Source: Amanita rubescens (taxonomy: Eukaryota; Basidiomycota; Agaricomycetes; Agaricales; Amanitaceae). Taken from it: a stretch of 64,000 nt of DNA. This document shows, piece by piece, positions 1 to 11,704 of the stretch. Both the position numbers and the translations under genes were made by a program. How positions within the stretch are numbered: position 1 is the stretch's first letter; each line of letters opens with the position of its first letter. The notes under the pieces were generated by a model. That model saw nothing but the letters and a program-made list of their open reading frames with translations, was not told the DNA's origin and searched no databases. The DNA lies in contig WION01000152.1 of the NCBI GenBank assembly GCA_015039365.1, positions 56,954-120,953 on the forward strand, in the 5' to 3' direction.

Positions 1-60
1 AATGTGTTAGTACCATTCTGCTGATGTTGGTATCAAGATGTAGGTCCAGGAGCGCTATGA

Positions 61-395
61 GGTGCTATGGGAGTTATCCGAGAGCCTTGCGGCCTCTGAT
101 AGTGAGCACAGCCACCATGATCTCACGAGCGCGGCAATAGACATGATGTCACTTTTCGGAGTGGCTCCACAAGCGACCAAAAAAAGGGAATGTGCCAGGG
201 AACGGTGGTAAATGGCGATCCTGCGTCTGACTCGACAGAAACTGACACTGTGACAGCTTCGGCTACGGCAGGGCGCGGTATGGATGATGAAATGCTTGGT
301 TGAGAATATTGAGGTTGCCCGCGATGTCGTATAATGAGGAATTGGATAGCCGGACGTTGGACTGCAGGGCAGACATGATGCATGTCGGAGGAGGA
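61..395 (-). pseudogene. Solo 5' relic of a NACHT-type gene (copy 1)
   Basis: A start at 376 opens a short frame beginning MSALQSNVQ. The block is clearly the same sequence as 3494-3835 and the 5' end of the NACHT pseudogene at 7340-7578. In the two better preserved copies the frame continues as a leader rich in His, like the N-termini of mushroom NACHT proteins. Here nothing resembling a P-loop follows, and the flank at 61-130 (tgggagttat, agccttgcgg, agtgagcaca) is shared only with copy 2. I read it as a decayed 5' fragment, not an expressed gene. Function none inferred. Confidence 0.6.
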
Positions 396-399
396 GTCC

Positions 400-790
400 T
401 AGTCATGGATCAACATGTCACAAATAGTATTAGAAGCAAATATGGACTCGAAGATCCTCCAACAAAATCTTAGGAATTGAATTTGTAGAAATCTCCATCG
501 TGTATGTACAATTATTTTGGAATCAGTACAGTGCTTGACTTGTAAGCGCATTTCAAACGCGTGTAGGTAGGCCTCTCAATGGAACTTCTGCAACTCATTG
601 GCTGTGTTAAAAGAACACAATTCTGTTGGTCATCCGTGCATGCATGATCATCACTATCTGTCAGATTCTGTCCTTTAACATTTAACATTCAACAAGCGTT
701 ACATTTTCACGGCATACAAAACAACATTGGATAGGATGGGCTCAAGAAAAAGACTGAAGTCAAAGTCTTGGCAACGCTGGTGTAACCATT
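400..790. other. Intergenic stretch, nothing recognised
   Basis: Between the relic and the kinase gene. No coding frame with family resemblance, no repeat of the kinds found elsewhere in the window. It is AT-rich around 470-680 and would hold the 3' flank of the minus-strand kinase gene. Confidence 0.5.
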
Positions 791-792
791 CT

Positions 793-3403
793 CTAGTAGT
801 GTTCGCCTTCCAAGCCAAAACAAGAACGAAGCTGTGCCAATTCTTTACCTTTGGCTCCTTTGTCATCACATCGTTCCGAATGCCCAAAGTCGATGATTGT
901 AACTCCCAAGTCACCAGTAAGGATATTCGCCCGACGGATGTCTCCGTGGAGCATGCCTGCACGATGAATGGACTTCAATGTTGACAAAGCCGATTTGCTA
1001 ATTTCGAACGGATAACACTGTAAGTCGATCAAGTCTTGCTGAAGAAACCTACCGGTCAATCTCTGACAGATTCCCTTGCGACTCCGAGAGCGAAACACCA
1101 GCATAAAGCAAGACAAGAGCACAAGCACAACCTTCGGAGTCGTCGAAGAAACCCAGTGCTGTCGCAATACCTTGACGAACTCCTTTCGACTTCAAACAGC
1201 GATAAACTTCGTATTCGCTCTTGAGGGCATCCCGCTGTTCACTGTCGAATGCGAGCTTAACGACAACATCAAGTGGCATAACGCCATCACAGATTTCTGG
1301 CTTAAGTGTGCCGCGGTGGACCACGCCTGTTGCGCCCCGCCCAATTTCTGATGTTAAGACAATGGTCAGACAGTTCTCTAGTCCATAAGAGTGGATGGCT
1401 CGTGAAGAAAATGGAGGAGTTGGAGACCTTGTGTGTGTCATAATCGAAGGAGCAGAGCGAAGGAACGAGGCAGGGATTTGTGAGTCATATATATCATATT
1501 GGAGGTAGAGAAGGACCATATCACGGTTGTTGGCCACATCTATCGCTTTCTAATGCTGGTCAGGTTCGTCGGAATGTTGACATAGTTCGGGTCAACGTAC
1601 CTCTATGGCTACCAATTCATCATCAGTCGGACCTTCCCTTCCTGCAGAGCTTTGGAATCCACTGTGCCCACCTCTACCTCTGCTCCTGCGAAGTTCATGG
1701 CTGCCCTCACAGCCACTTCCAAAACCACGATTATGATCTTGATCGTCACCGTCGCCAGGGAGCTTTGATTCAGATAGCTTTTGCCGCCAGCGGTCCATTG
1801 CGTCCTGGATGGCTGCAACATATATGCCAATATGAAGTTTCCCATACCCAGGGTTCTTGCACCTAGACGGTTCGAAGACGCCTGAAACATAAAGTGTCTG
1901 AGAGTGTCGATGGCGGACACACACGAGCTCTTGGTTTCCCGAGTGAAGGATGATGACCGTCCCATCGACACGTATGGCTTGTGCCCACGCCTGCATAAAG
2001 TCAACACATCAGAAGACAGGCGTTGTACTGCACGTCACCTGTTGCACTATCTTTTCCGCAGTTATTTCATGCTTATCTTGGTCTAGCTTGGGTTTCTTGC
2101 CTCTATCCTTCGCAGGAGACCCAAGCTTTGATGACCGTGATGCACTTGGTGGTGGTGGTGGCGGTGGAAGCATTGAAGAACTTGACCCACTTTGCGCAGC
2201 CGTGTCATGCTGATCTTCCTCATCATCTCGTGCGCGTTTCTTGCCTTTATTCTTTATAGAAGACCCACGTGGTGCTCTCGGCAATGGAAGAGGAACCATT
2301 AAAGAGCTTGACGCTGCAGCCGATCGAGTGATTCGTTGAGTGGCCGGCCCAGGGAAACTCGACGGAGTAGTCTGCGCATGAGGTCCAACGCTCGCTGAAG
2401 CTGACTGAGTGACTCGTCGAGTGGCCAGCCCAGGGAGACTCGACGGAGTAGTCTGCGCATGAGGTCCAACGATCACTGAAGCTGATTGAGTGGCCGGCCC
2501 AGGGAGACTCGACGGAGTAGTCTGCGCATGAGGTCCAACGCTCGCTGCAGCTGATTGAGTGACCGGCCCAGGGAGATTCCACTGAGTAGTTTGCGCATCA
2601 GGTCCAACGCGCCCCTTCGCCAGATTGACCAGCACATTTTGCCTCAGATGGTTAGGATTTGTGTTGCAATCGTTAGCAGTGCAGAACGTCCAAGAAAACT
2701 CGTCCAGATTACGAATCGCGGTCATCACTTCAGGAGAACCCGTACTTAGGCTCTTCATCTCCCACGTCGCCAAAGGCAACCTCGACTTCCTAACCTCCTC
2801 AAATATGGCACGAACTTCACTGTCCATGCTCTCCACGATAGCTGCCCGTTGTTTTTTGTCCTCATCATCCTCGTCATCATCATCATCGGCTTCTTCAAAG
2901 AAAAGGAGCCGCCCGTCCATAATTGCGTAATCTGAAGAAGGAGCTGACCGCGTCCAATACAAGAGACTGGTCCATAGAGGAGCTGAAGGGTGCAGAGCGA
3001 GCGTCGAAGCCACGAACAAGCAGTATTTGGCGGTAGTCCGGCCGTACAATTCGACAACTGCGACCTCGTTTGCCACAACCCTTTGTACAACCCTCCTGTC
3101 AATTGCCCGTTGTTTGGCTGTGATGAAGTCTTCCAGAGGCGGAAGGGTTTCCAAAGCGCCAAGTACTTTATCGACATTTCCTGCGAGATCCTGAACTAGG
3201 GATGGTAGCCACACTACCTTCTTGACAACCAAGTCGGGAGAAAAGTGTTTATCATAAAATGCAGGTGAACGGGTGGCGGTTGATGCCTTCTTTGATGGGC
3301 TCGTTTTAGGGGCGGGAATGAGACGAGGGGGGTTCCAAGAGAATAATAAGTTGATTTCCTCGAGAACTTCAGGCGGGGGCCCAGTGGCGCTGGTAGAAGC
3401 CAT
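793..3403 (-). CDS. Kinase-like protein with N-terminal basidiomycete domain and internal repeat array
   Basis: Start at 3403 (MASTSATGPP). Exon 1 is 3403-2039 (455 codons), intron 2038-1991, exon 2 1990-1601 (130 codons), intron 1600-1550 with a GTACGT donor, exon 3 from 1549. Exon 1 has an acidic run (residues about 180-190), four imperfect 20-24 residue repeats around VGPHAQTTPSSLPGPATQ, a polyproline tract and Lys-rich segments (possible nuclear signals). Exon 2 has YGKLHIGIYVAAIQDAMDR, a segment I associate with mushroom proteins that carry a C-terminal kinase-like domain. Exon 3 is that domain: GRGATGVVHRG loop, VVVKLAF, catalytic loop HGDIRRANIL, and DFGHS. Thus the loop is HGD rather than HRD. 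Near 1046 the frame breaks (a TAG after SEIDR); the second half resumes one base shifted. A 35-nt GT-AG segment there does not restore the frame, so I favour a one-base indel. The joining of N-terminal part and kinase into one gene is inferred from in-phase introns. Substrate unknown. Confidence 0.75.
2335..2605 (-). repeat. Tandem coding repeat, four imperfect units of about 60-75 bp
   Basis: The plus strand repeats gactcgacggagtagtctg and gcgcatgaggtccaacg four times with varied spacers (units near 2350, 2425, 2495, 2560; the last is most diverged). Translated on the minus strand each unit reads VGPHAQTT followed by a Ser/Leu/Pro/Gly segment. Unit lengths are multiples of three, so the array stays in frame inside the kinase-like gene. 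Copy number variation between strains would be expected from such an array. Confidence 0.85.
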
Positions 3404-3493
3404 AGTGAGAGATTTACAGCATCTATATAATCTCGAGCTTCTCTCACTGTCAATCGAGAAAAGCCCTACAAAGAACTTATCACAGTCACAGGG

Positions 3494-3835
3494 TTATGGG
3501 AGTTATGAGAGCCTTGCGGCGCCTGATAGTGAGCACAGCCACCATGATCTCACACGCGACGTGGGACGACGCTCGGCGGCATCGTAGGCCGCTCCACAAG
3601 CGACCAAAAAATGGAATGTGCCAGGGAACGGTGGTAAATGGCGATCCTGCCAGAAACTGACACTGTGACAGCTTCGGCTACGGCAGGGCGCGGTATGTTA
3701 TGGTCGTGATGATGAAATGCTTGGTTGAGAATATTGAGGTTGCCCGCAATGTCGTATAATGAGGAATTGGATAGCTGGACGTTGGACTGCAGGGCAGACA
3801 TGATGCATGATGGTTAATGTGCTCGTTGACGGACA
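3494..3835 (-). pseudogene. Solo 5' relic of a NACHT-type gene (copy 2)
   Basis: Start at 3801: MSALQSNVQLSNSSLYDIAG, then NILNQAFHHHDHN, a typical leader of mushroom NACHT proteins. Downstream nucleotides (gggacgacgctcggcggcat at 3563-3582) match the pseudogene at 7338-7360, where they encode AAYDAAERR just before the NACHT domain. The match then stops at 3560 and the rest of the gene is missing. Its 3' boundary (3494-3555) is shared with copy 1, so copies 1 and 2 were made from one already truncated element or share an insertion. Confidence 0.7.
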
Positions 3836-4190
3836 TGATGCAGTTGCACGCGCTATTACTATTAGTGTGGCTGTGCCACTCAAACTCACTCAGGTTGTAA
3901 ATCGTTCACGTAAGATGCTCACTCTACCTGGACCGAATCCACATCAACGGGCATACATCACATACGATTCATGAGGTCAGCGCAAAGTATGGCCAGAAGA
4001 GTAGGTCTGCTGGTATGGCTGATATGGCTCAATTGTGTTTGTATATCTTTGCTCCTCTACATTAAATCTTGAAGTAGTTCTCGGCGGATTAAGCGCCTCA
4101 GTCCTGAGGCCTGAGGGCTGGACTGGTGCACGTTATCATGGTCGGCGTTTAAATCGCTGTGCATCTTCTCGCTTCCCAAACTTCAAAGTA

Positions 4191-6535
4191 ATGAGTCAAC
4201 CGCAACGCTCAGGCACACGACTTTCAAGGAACTCTGTTTCACAGCCTGGGGGATTCTTCTCGCACGCTCACAACTTTCAAATCAAAGATTCTCATTTCTT
4301 CGATGCCAGCCAGAATGTCCATTATCACAACCGCAAAGGTAAGACAAGCAAAAGCTGTTTACTCTTTGGGTTTTTCATTCGTTCTGATTGAGAGTCGTAC
4401 TAATAGGGCTTGAGCGTCTTGAACAATACATTTCGAAAGGAGCACTTCACGATTCCAGGGAACGTTCTCCTCAACCCATGTGCCACCCCAATACCCGTCA
4501 AGAGGTCTTGAAGAGAATCATGGATTGGGTTCAAGATTCACACTCGCGCCAGCTTATCATATGGCTAAACGGTCCTGCAGGAGCCGGGAAATCTGCCATC
4601 GCCCAAAAAATCGCTGAACGCTGCTTAAATAACCAGTTAGCAGCGTCCTTTTTCTTTCTTAGGAACAGCCTAGACAGAGGTTCTGCAACTCTCTTGTTCA
4701 CCACATTGGCCTGGCAACTTGCAAAGAACATACCTGAAATCCTTCCTTACATCGAATCGGCCGTGGAGGCGGAACCTCTTCTTCCCACTAAATCCATCGA
4801 TATCCAGTTCGATGGCCTCATCGTACAGCCATTCCAGAAACTTCTGCACGACAAGCATGACTTTCGCCCAACAACGTCCCTTGTCATAATCGACGGGGTG
4901 GACGAATGCGCACCTGATCAAGACCAGTTACAGCTCCTGGGACTCATTGGCAATGCACTGTCGAACGCACAGATCCCGTTACGTTTCCTGATGTGCAGCA
5001 GAGCAGAAGCACACATTCAAGAAAGATTTGAATCAGACGTCGTCGCAAACATTACCTATAAACTTACCTTAGATCACCATTTCTCTCCCGATGTCGATAT
5101 TCGAAGATTCCTCGAGGAAGAATTCGCTCGGATCTGTACTGAGCGAAAACCTTCGTCATCCACATGGCCACCAGACAGCGCAATTGACCAACTGGTCTCA
5201 AAGTCATCTGGGCAGTTCATATATCCTTCTACTGTGGTCAAGTTTGTTGGTGACACAGATGGTGATCCCACAACACAACTGAATATCGTGCTGAAGACCC
5301 GTCCTGCCGACTTTTCTTCGCCATTCGCGGAGCTGGACCTACTTTATATTCAGATACTTTCACAACAGCCCGATACCAGACTGCTGAGGGATCTATTCAC
5401 GCTGATCATCGCCTTGCGTGGACCGGACATCGCATTTGTCTGTCGACGACTCCGGATTAGCAAGGAGGAACTGAAGCTCAAGTTACGTAGGCTTCATTCC
5501 CTCGTTCGGATTTCAGAATTAGTCATCAACACATATCATCTTTCTCTCCACGATTTTTTCTGCGACAAGAAGCGTGCGGGCAAGTACTTTATACACCCGG
5601 TGCGGGTCGCGTGCGTGCGGTTACCACTCACTACGCGTCTAGCGGCGCGAGTGGCAATGATGATAATGGCAATAGCGTGTAAGATGGTATTGACGGGTGT
5701 GGCAATCGTTCTGGCTTTGCCCTTCCTTCCGCTTGGAATCCCAGCCTACTGCTTCTGGTCCTGGATCAAAAGTAGACCGAGTCGTCAGCCCCACTACCAG
5801 GACCCTATTATGGAATTTGAACCCACGCCCAGCGCTATATGTCCATCTCAACCCCAATACCAGTACCCTATTATTCCATCTCAACCCCCACCCTTGTTCT
5901 ATAACCCCGCAACTTGCGGCGGTTATGATGAGAGTCTCCTGAGGGAAGCTCCGGCAGCAACCAGGGAGCAGCTGCAGGTGAAGATCATCACTTCTTATGT
6001 GGGTTTAATTCTGATCAAGTAATCTTCCGCATATATCTAGGAAGGGTACAACCCAGACATCCTCATCGCTCCTATGGGACACAAGTCCGTACGCCAGCAA
6101 CCTCCACTTCACTCAACGCCTCCAGGCACTGCACCACCATCGCTCCCGGCGCTTTCACGTAACTCAAGCATGGAACTTGGAAACGTGGTACCTGTTGGGA
6201 GATCATTCAACTCGTACGATCTTACCAATGATATGCCGAGGAAGGTACTGTTCTGGGAGACCCGCAAAGGTATACTCTTCGGCGGCATTATCGTCGCCTT
6301 GGTGATCATTGGCGCTGTGATTGGTGAGGCCGTTCGTGACACCGTAGGCAAGAAGAAAACCAGCAAACTCGCCACATCGTCATCGTTGACGGGCACGGTG
6401 GTGCAGGCTGCGGGCAACTCTCCGACTGCTTTAGAGACAGTCCAGTTCACTAGTACAAGCGAGGGAATTCCATCTATCACTTTTACGGTTTTGCCATCCA
6501 ACACCGAATCGGCAACCATCCCCAGCTTCACGTGA
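4191..6535 (+). CDS. NACHT NTPase with two predicted membrane segments
   Basis: Three exons: 4191-4338, 4407-5977, 6041-6535. Introns 4339-4406 and 5978-6040 are GT-AG; the total is 2214 nt, exactly 738 codons, which supports the model. Start chosen at MSQPQRSG because the following leader (GGFFSHAHNFQIKDSHFF) is the usual start of mushroom NACHT proteins. Features: CHPNTR just before the NTPase, Walker A GPAGAGKS (about residue 104), ASFFFLR, Walker B LVIIDGVDEC (about 207), sensor-like LRFLMCSRAEAH, then a helical region to about 450 including LHDFFCD. After this come a hydrophobic stretch (about 465-500), a Pro/Tyr/Gln-rich linker and a second clean hydrophobic helix (about 649-671) before a Thr/Ser-rich tail. 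No WD, ankyrin or TPR repeats follow. Fungal NACHT proteins are NLR-like signalling NTPases (nonself recognition and programmed cell death in known cases); membrane attachment here is inferred from hydropathy by eye. Confidence 0.85.
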
Positions 6536-6745
6536 TAGTCCTCATTCATAGTACTGACACGAGTTGTTTGGCGAAGAGGCGGAGGGAGCGGAAGGTTGGG
6601 TGGGTTTTGGTGAGTTCAGATATGCGACGGGTGTCTCGGGAGCCAGAGTATGAGACGCTGTGCGTGGGTGTGTTAAATGATCACCAAACAGAAATATTCA
6701 TAGTATTGAATGGTCTCGATCAAGATCTCCTACAATGCAAACCTA

Positions 6746-7578
6746 CTAAAAGTCACGGAGGCGAGTGGATACTACTCTGTCGATGATGCGGCGGTTGTTG
6801 TCACAGGTAAGGCCCGGGACTCCACAGAAACACATCAAAAACTCCGCAACATTATGAACCGAACGGATGGCGTTTTGAACTAGGCCAAGGTTCACAACTG
6901 TGAATTCGGCGTTGAAAAGTTCCACATCTAACCCGTCGATGACGACAAGATGAGGGGGAAAAGTGGGTGCTTCACTTGAGCCAAGCAATTCGACAAGCAG
7001 CCAGACGGCACCTCCAATCCGATCAGCAAAAAACGGATCCTTCTTGGTCTTCTCCTTCAATTTCCCCAGCATTCCTGGAAAGGAAACGGCAATATGCGCA
7101 AGGATCGTTGGAAAGAGGTACTGCATCGCGTTGCGGGTGGCGCTGGACCGGGCAAAGAAGAAGCTCGCAGCCAGCAGGCCCTTCTCAGCATACTTTTCGC
7201 ATACGGTTTGGGCGATGGCCGATTTGCCGGAACCTGCGGGGCCGTGGAGCCAGCAGACACTCGTGGTGCCTGTATCAACCCATTTATCGATGGCTGTGAG
7301 GGTTTGTATGCGTGTTCCGGGTGGCAGCGAGGATGGGGGCGACGCTCGGCGGCATCGTAGGCCGCTCCACAAGCGATCAAAAAAGGGAATGTGCCAAAGA
7401 ACGGTAGTAAATGCGTCTCCGAACCTGCGTCTGACTCGTCAGAAACTGACAACTTCGGCTACGGTAGGGCGCGGCATAACTGACTATTATCGTGATGGTG
7501 AAATGCTTGGTTGAGGTTACCCGCGATGTCGTATAATGAGCAATTGGATAGCTGGACGTTGGACTGCAGGGCAGACAT
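6746..7578 (-). pseudogene. Truncated NACHT NTPase (5' part only)
   Basis: Start at 7578 (MSALQSNVQLSNCSLYDIAG leader, shared with the two solo relics). The frame reaches GAAYDAAERRPHPRCHP at about 7345, then needs one extra base in a C-run to continue as GTRIQTLTAIDKWV with Walker A GPAGSGKSAIAQ, AASFFFARSS, and a Walker B LVVIDGLDVEL in which the usual Glu-Cys ending has become Val-Glu. It stops at 6746 soon after CGVPGLT, about where the NTPase core should pass to the helical part. So the gene is truncated, apart from any sequence error in the C-run. It faces the intact NACHT gene tail to tail. Likely a decayed paralogue. Confidence 0.75.
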
Positions 7579-7579
7579 G

Positions 7580-7986
7580 ATGGTTGATGGTAAGACTGTA
7601 ACAGATTGCAATGTGAATCCGATGTGAGCTTAGCGCTCGTTGGGCATGATACAAGGAGGCCAATACACGTAACACGTGCTATTATTGGCTGTACAAGCCA
7701 GGATCGTGTCCTTCAATGTAGTAGTGTTGCCGAAATGGCCCGACTAGAATTTCAGAGCCATTCAGGCGGCACTTGGTAAAAAAAAAAGGCCCAGTCCGCC
7801 CGCATATCTGAGTTGATACTGAAGGATAAGCTTGTAAGCTCGAGTAACAGAATAATACAATACAGAAATTCTTACTGTAGTGACTTGAAAAGTAATGAAA
7901 AGTTGGAGTTGGCGTCAAAAGGGCACAGCCACCGTGACCTCATCTCCAGACACGCGTCGAGTTCGCTTCCTCCATGGTCGTCTAAC
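7580..7986. other. Intergenic stretch, VAC14 upstream region
   Basis: About 400 bases with an A-run near 7779-7788 and no credible gene. It holds the divergent promoters of the NACHT pseudogene (minus) and VAC14 (plus). Confidence 0.4.
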
Positions 7987-10900
7987 ATGGGTATGCTCCT
8001 TTCCTTTCCTATCCCTTCTCGCTTATGCTCCATCAGATGCCACAATCGCCAAGCAGTTGGTCGACAAGATCTACGAGAAGCGCAAGGCTGCAGCACTTGA
8101 GCTCGAGAAGTACAGTCATTGCATCATACGCATTGCAGTCCGCTGACCTGACTCTCCTTCAGGCAGGTGCGAGAATGCAATGCTCCTGGAGGTTCACGAG
8201 AGAAGATTCCTGCAATCATCGATCAGCTCATTGAGATGTTCAGCAACACCTCAAATCCCTTGCACATAAGAAATGGTGGTCTCATTGGTCTCGCAGGGAC
8301 TGCCATTGCTTTGGCTACGGATATTGCTGCGTATATGCCGAAATTCGTGGGCCCTCTGCTTGATTGTTTCGTCGATCCGGAGAACAGGATTCGCTACTTC
8401 TCTGCTGAATGTCTTTACAACATTGCCAAGGTGTCCAAAGGGGAGATTCTCGTGTATTTCAACGAGATTTTTGATGCACTCAGTAAAGTACGTTTGTTCA
8501 TAGCTACAGACACGCGAGCGTCTCAATGGAATACAGCTTGCAGCCGATTTTGAACTGTCTGTCAAGAATGGCGCAGAGCTACTCGACCGTTTACTTAAAG
8601 ACATAGTGTCGGAGAATGCATCTGTCTATATCCCTCTGTACCCCGCGACGGCCAAAGTAAGAGACGAACGTTTCGAAGCTCGTGGCGTTCTAGTTCCCTA
8701 CTCGGATGGCAGCGATGATGGCAAGCCAACGGGAAGAGCGTTCTCACTTGCTCACTTTATTCCGCTGCTCAAGGAGAGGATTTACGTCGTAAGCCCGTTT
8801 ACGCGAAGCTATCTGGTCTCCTGGATTACTGTTCTCGACTCGGTCCCGGAGCTGGAACTGATTACCTATCTACCTGAATTCTTGGATGGGCTCCTGTACG
8901 TGAAATTGAACTCTGAGCAGGCACCTTATTGACATGTTTGCGGAAGCAAATACTTATCTGATCCGACGGAAGAAGTGCGAACTGCTACAGAAAATGTTCT
9001 TGCCGATTTCTTGCGCGAACTCCGTGAAGTAACAGCTGTTAATAGAATCAACGAAGAGCAGGCTAAAGACATGTCGGCACCAACCACTGCAAGAAGACCT
9101 GATACGGCACAAGAGAAGGCATCAGAGCAAGAGGTCTTGGAGCGTTCTGCTTTTATTGCTCAGAACGATGAAAAGTCCAACTTGGACAATGAGTCGGCGG
9201 TCAAGGATGACTATGCATCTGTGACTGATGTGGCTGAACGTGATACAGGTGGTGAGTTGCATGCTTGCTCCATCACAGCAACGTCTGATTTCCAGGTAGC
9301 ATGGGTTCCAGGACAAGGCGTAAGAATATACTATGCAGCAATCATCGAAATTCTAATTCAACAGCTCGATATAGAGCGTCAGTTGAAACTGATTATCGTG
9401 AATGGTTAGAGTCTTACGATGCACTACAGATGACGAGATCCAACAATCAACTGCGCTCAGATGGCTTGCAGAGTTCCTAAGTTTTGCTCATGAAGTCATG
9501 GTGCCATTCACACCGCGATTGATACCTGCAATTTTGCCAAACCTTGCGCATCACGTATCCATGATACAAAGCGCAGCAAAGTATACCAACAAGCTTCTCT
9601 ACAACGTGATCCAGAATTTGCCTTCACCTTCAGAGTTGCCTCCACCTCGGGTATCAGAGAAGTTACCAGAGAAGCTACCAGAGAAGGCACCATCGCGACT
9701 GCCGCGCTCACCGACACCTACCACCGGAATGAGCAACGCTAAGCAATCTCAGGGAGAAATTGGGCCAGAAGTGACAAATCCACCACCCTTGCTAACCAGG
9801 AATCGCTCAGCTGTTGATACATCCTTAATTCCCAGACTCCCTGTCCCGGAGATGCCGCCTCCTACCGGCTTAGGCAGCGGAAGTCGGCCGCCATCTCCCG
9901 TTTCCACCTCAAGCCAAACGGGGATCGCGGGTAATCAAATTTCAACACTCGAAGATATAGACCTATTTGATTATCAAGCGACGGTCAACGAGTTGACAAT
10001 TCAATTCTTGAGCGAATATGAGGAAACGCGGGTTGCTACTTTGAAATGGTTGATAATGCTGCATCAGAAGGCGCCCAAGAAGGTTTGCTCGTTGTCGTTG
10101 ATTTGACTTCGTTGCCAACGTCACGTTCTACTAGATTCTTGCCATGGACGATGGCACTTTCCCTGCACTTTTGAAAACGTTGTCCGACACGTCAGAAGAA
10201 GTCATCAAGTATGACTTGCAGTTGCTAGCTCAGATATCGTCCCTATCTGAGGAGACGTACTTCCGGTCTTTCATGATCAATCTCCTAGATCTATTCAGCA
10301 CAGATAGGCGGCTTCTGGATCAGAGAGGAAGTCTTATCATCCGGCAGTTGTGTGTGAACTTGAATACGGAGAAGATTTACAGAACCTTCGCAGAGATCCT
10401 AGAGAAGGAAGAGGTGAGCGATGTCTATGACTCTTTCATGTAACTATTGCTCAAAAGAACGCGGAGGATTTGGAATTTGCAAGCGTGATGGTTCAGAAAC
10501 TGAACATAATCTTGATCACGTCACCCGAGCTTGGGGATTTCAGAAAACGGCTGAAAGGTGTTGAAACAAGAGTAAGAGCCATGTCTTTTCGCTTTGCATT
10601 GGGAGCCTAACGCACGATATGCAGCAAGACGGGCAGGTTCTGTTCACGACTCTATACCGTTCTTGGTGTCACAACGCCGTTGCCGTCTTTTCATTATGTC
10701 TATTGGCACAGGCATACGAACATGCCTGTAATCTTCTAAATATATTGTACGCATCATTAGTTCCTTCAACGAATGCTCTACTTATGGCAAGACAGCGCTG
10801 ATTTGGAAATTACTGTGCAAATGCTCGTTCAAATGGACAAACTGGTCCAATTGATCGAATCGCCAGTGTTTACCTGTAAGTACTGTTTCTCGGTGTCCGA

Positions 10901-11540
10901 ACATCTAAGCATATTACATCAGATCTCCGGCTTCAGCTGCTAGAACCGGAGAGATATCCACATTTGTTTAAATGCCTCTACGGTCTTCTCATGCTACTCC
11001 CTCAAAGCACTGCCTTCGTATCTTTGAGAAACAGACTAAATGCTGTCAATTCGGCAGGCTTCTTGCATATCGCTCCGAAATCGTGAGTTTGGTCGTATGC
11101 CCGTTTGGCATACTCTGATGATACTACCCCCTTTCAGATCTGTCGGCACTATCGCTTCGCGATCCAAACTTAGCCGCGACGATATCAAGTGGCAAGAGCT
11201 ACTTCATCACTTCAGATCGGTTCAGGGTAGACATGAAAAAGCTCGGAGGCAGCAGTTTGGAGTTGACGGTTCATTCTCTGAGTTTCCAGATGGAGACAAG
11301 ATGGGAGAGCCGCTGGGTGTTGGTGAGAGAATCGGCCGTCCGACATCCAGGCCTCCTATGAGAAGGAAGGCGACAGGGGATATTCCAGCGGGTATTGCGG
11401 TAAGAAGCGGTGCGCTGTCGCCTCTAAATCCCCGGGCACGTATGCAAAATGGGTCAAGCCCCACACCGCCAGTGAATACCAACGCGGTATTACCACAGAC
11501 CCAGAAGCGCCGGCCTTCAGTATTGCCGAAGAGAATTTAA
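7987..11540 (+). CDS. VAC14: VAC14, scaffold of the PI(3,5)P2 kinase complex
   Basis: First exon is only ATG-G (7987-7990), intron 7991-8036, giving [18 protein letters not shown], the conserved Vac14 start. Next junction joins LELEK to [14 protein letters not shown]-like repeats follow ([45 protein letters not shown]), then [20 protein letters not shown], a long Pro/Ser-rich insert around 9620-9930, and the conserved C-terminal block beginning [20 protein letters not shown] through KALLKTL-like repeats to the tail [20 protein letters not shown]. There are about ten exons. Vac14 holds Fab1/PIKfyve and Fig4 together on the vacuole or late endosome membrane, controlling synthesis and turnover of PI(3,5)P2. 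The insert between the two halves is low complexity and probably disordered. Orthology is firm; exact small exons at 10540-11040 are approximate. Confidence 0.93.
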
Positions 11541-11704
11541 ACTTGAAATGCTTTCGTATGGTTTGGACGGACATCGGATGTAGGACTAGTGCAAACAGAT
11601 ATAATTCCTGGTGACATGAAACGAGACGTTTATATACTATACATACAACCACACATACAACCCTTTTCCCGGAATATGCTCATAACGATATGCATGTCTA
11701 TAAT

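Noticed and set aside
2140..2175. Trinucleotide microsatellite (ggt)n
   Set aside because: It is the codon run for a Pro tract in the minus-strand kinase-like protein, not a free microsatellite.
2335..2605. Possible CRISPR array
   Set aside because: The repeats are imperfect, variable in spacing and read through in frame as protein; the organism is eukaryotic.
6074..6535. Separate single-pass membrane protein gene
   Set aside because: Intron 5978-6040 joins it in phase to the NACHT reading frame, and the total length is a multiple of three.
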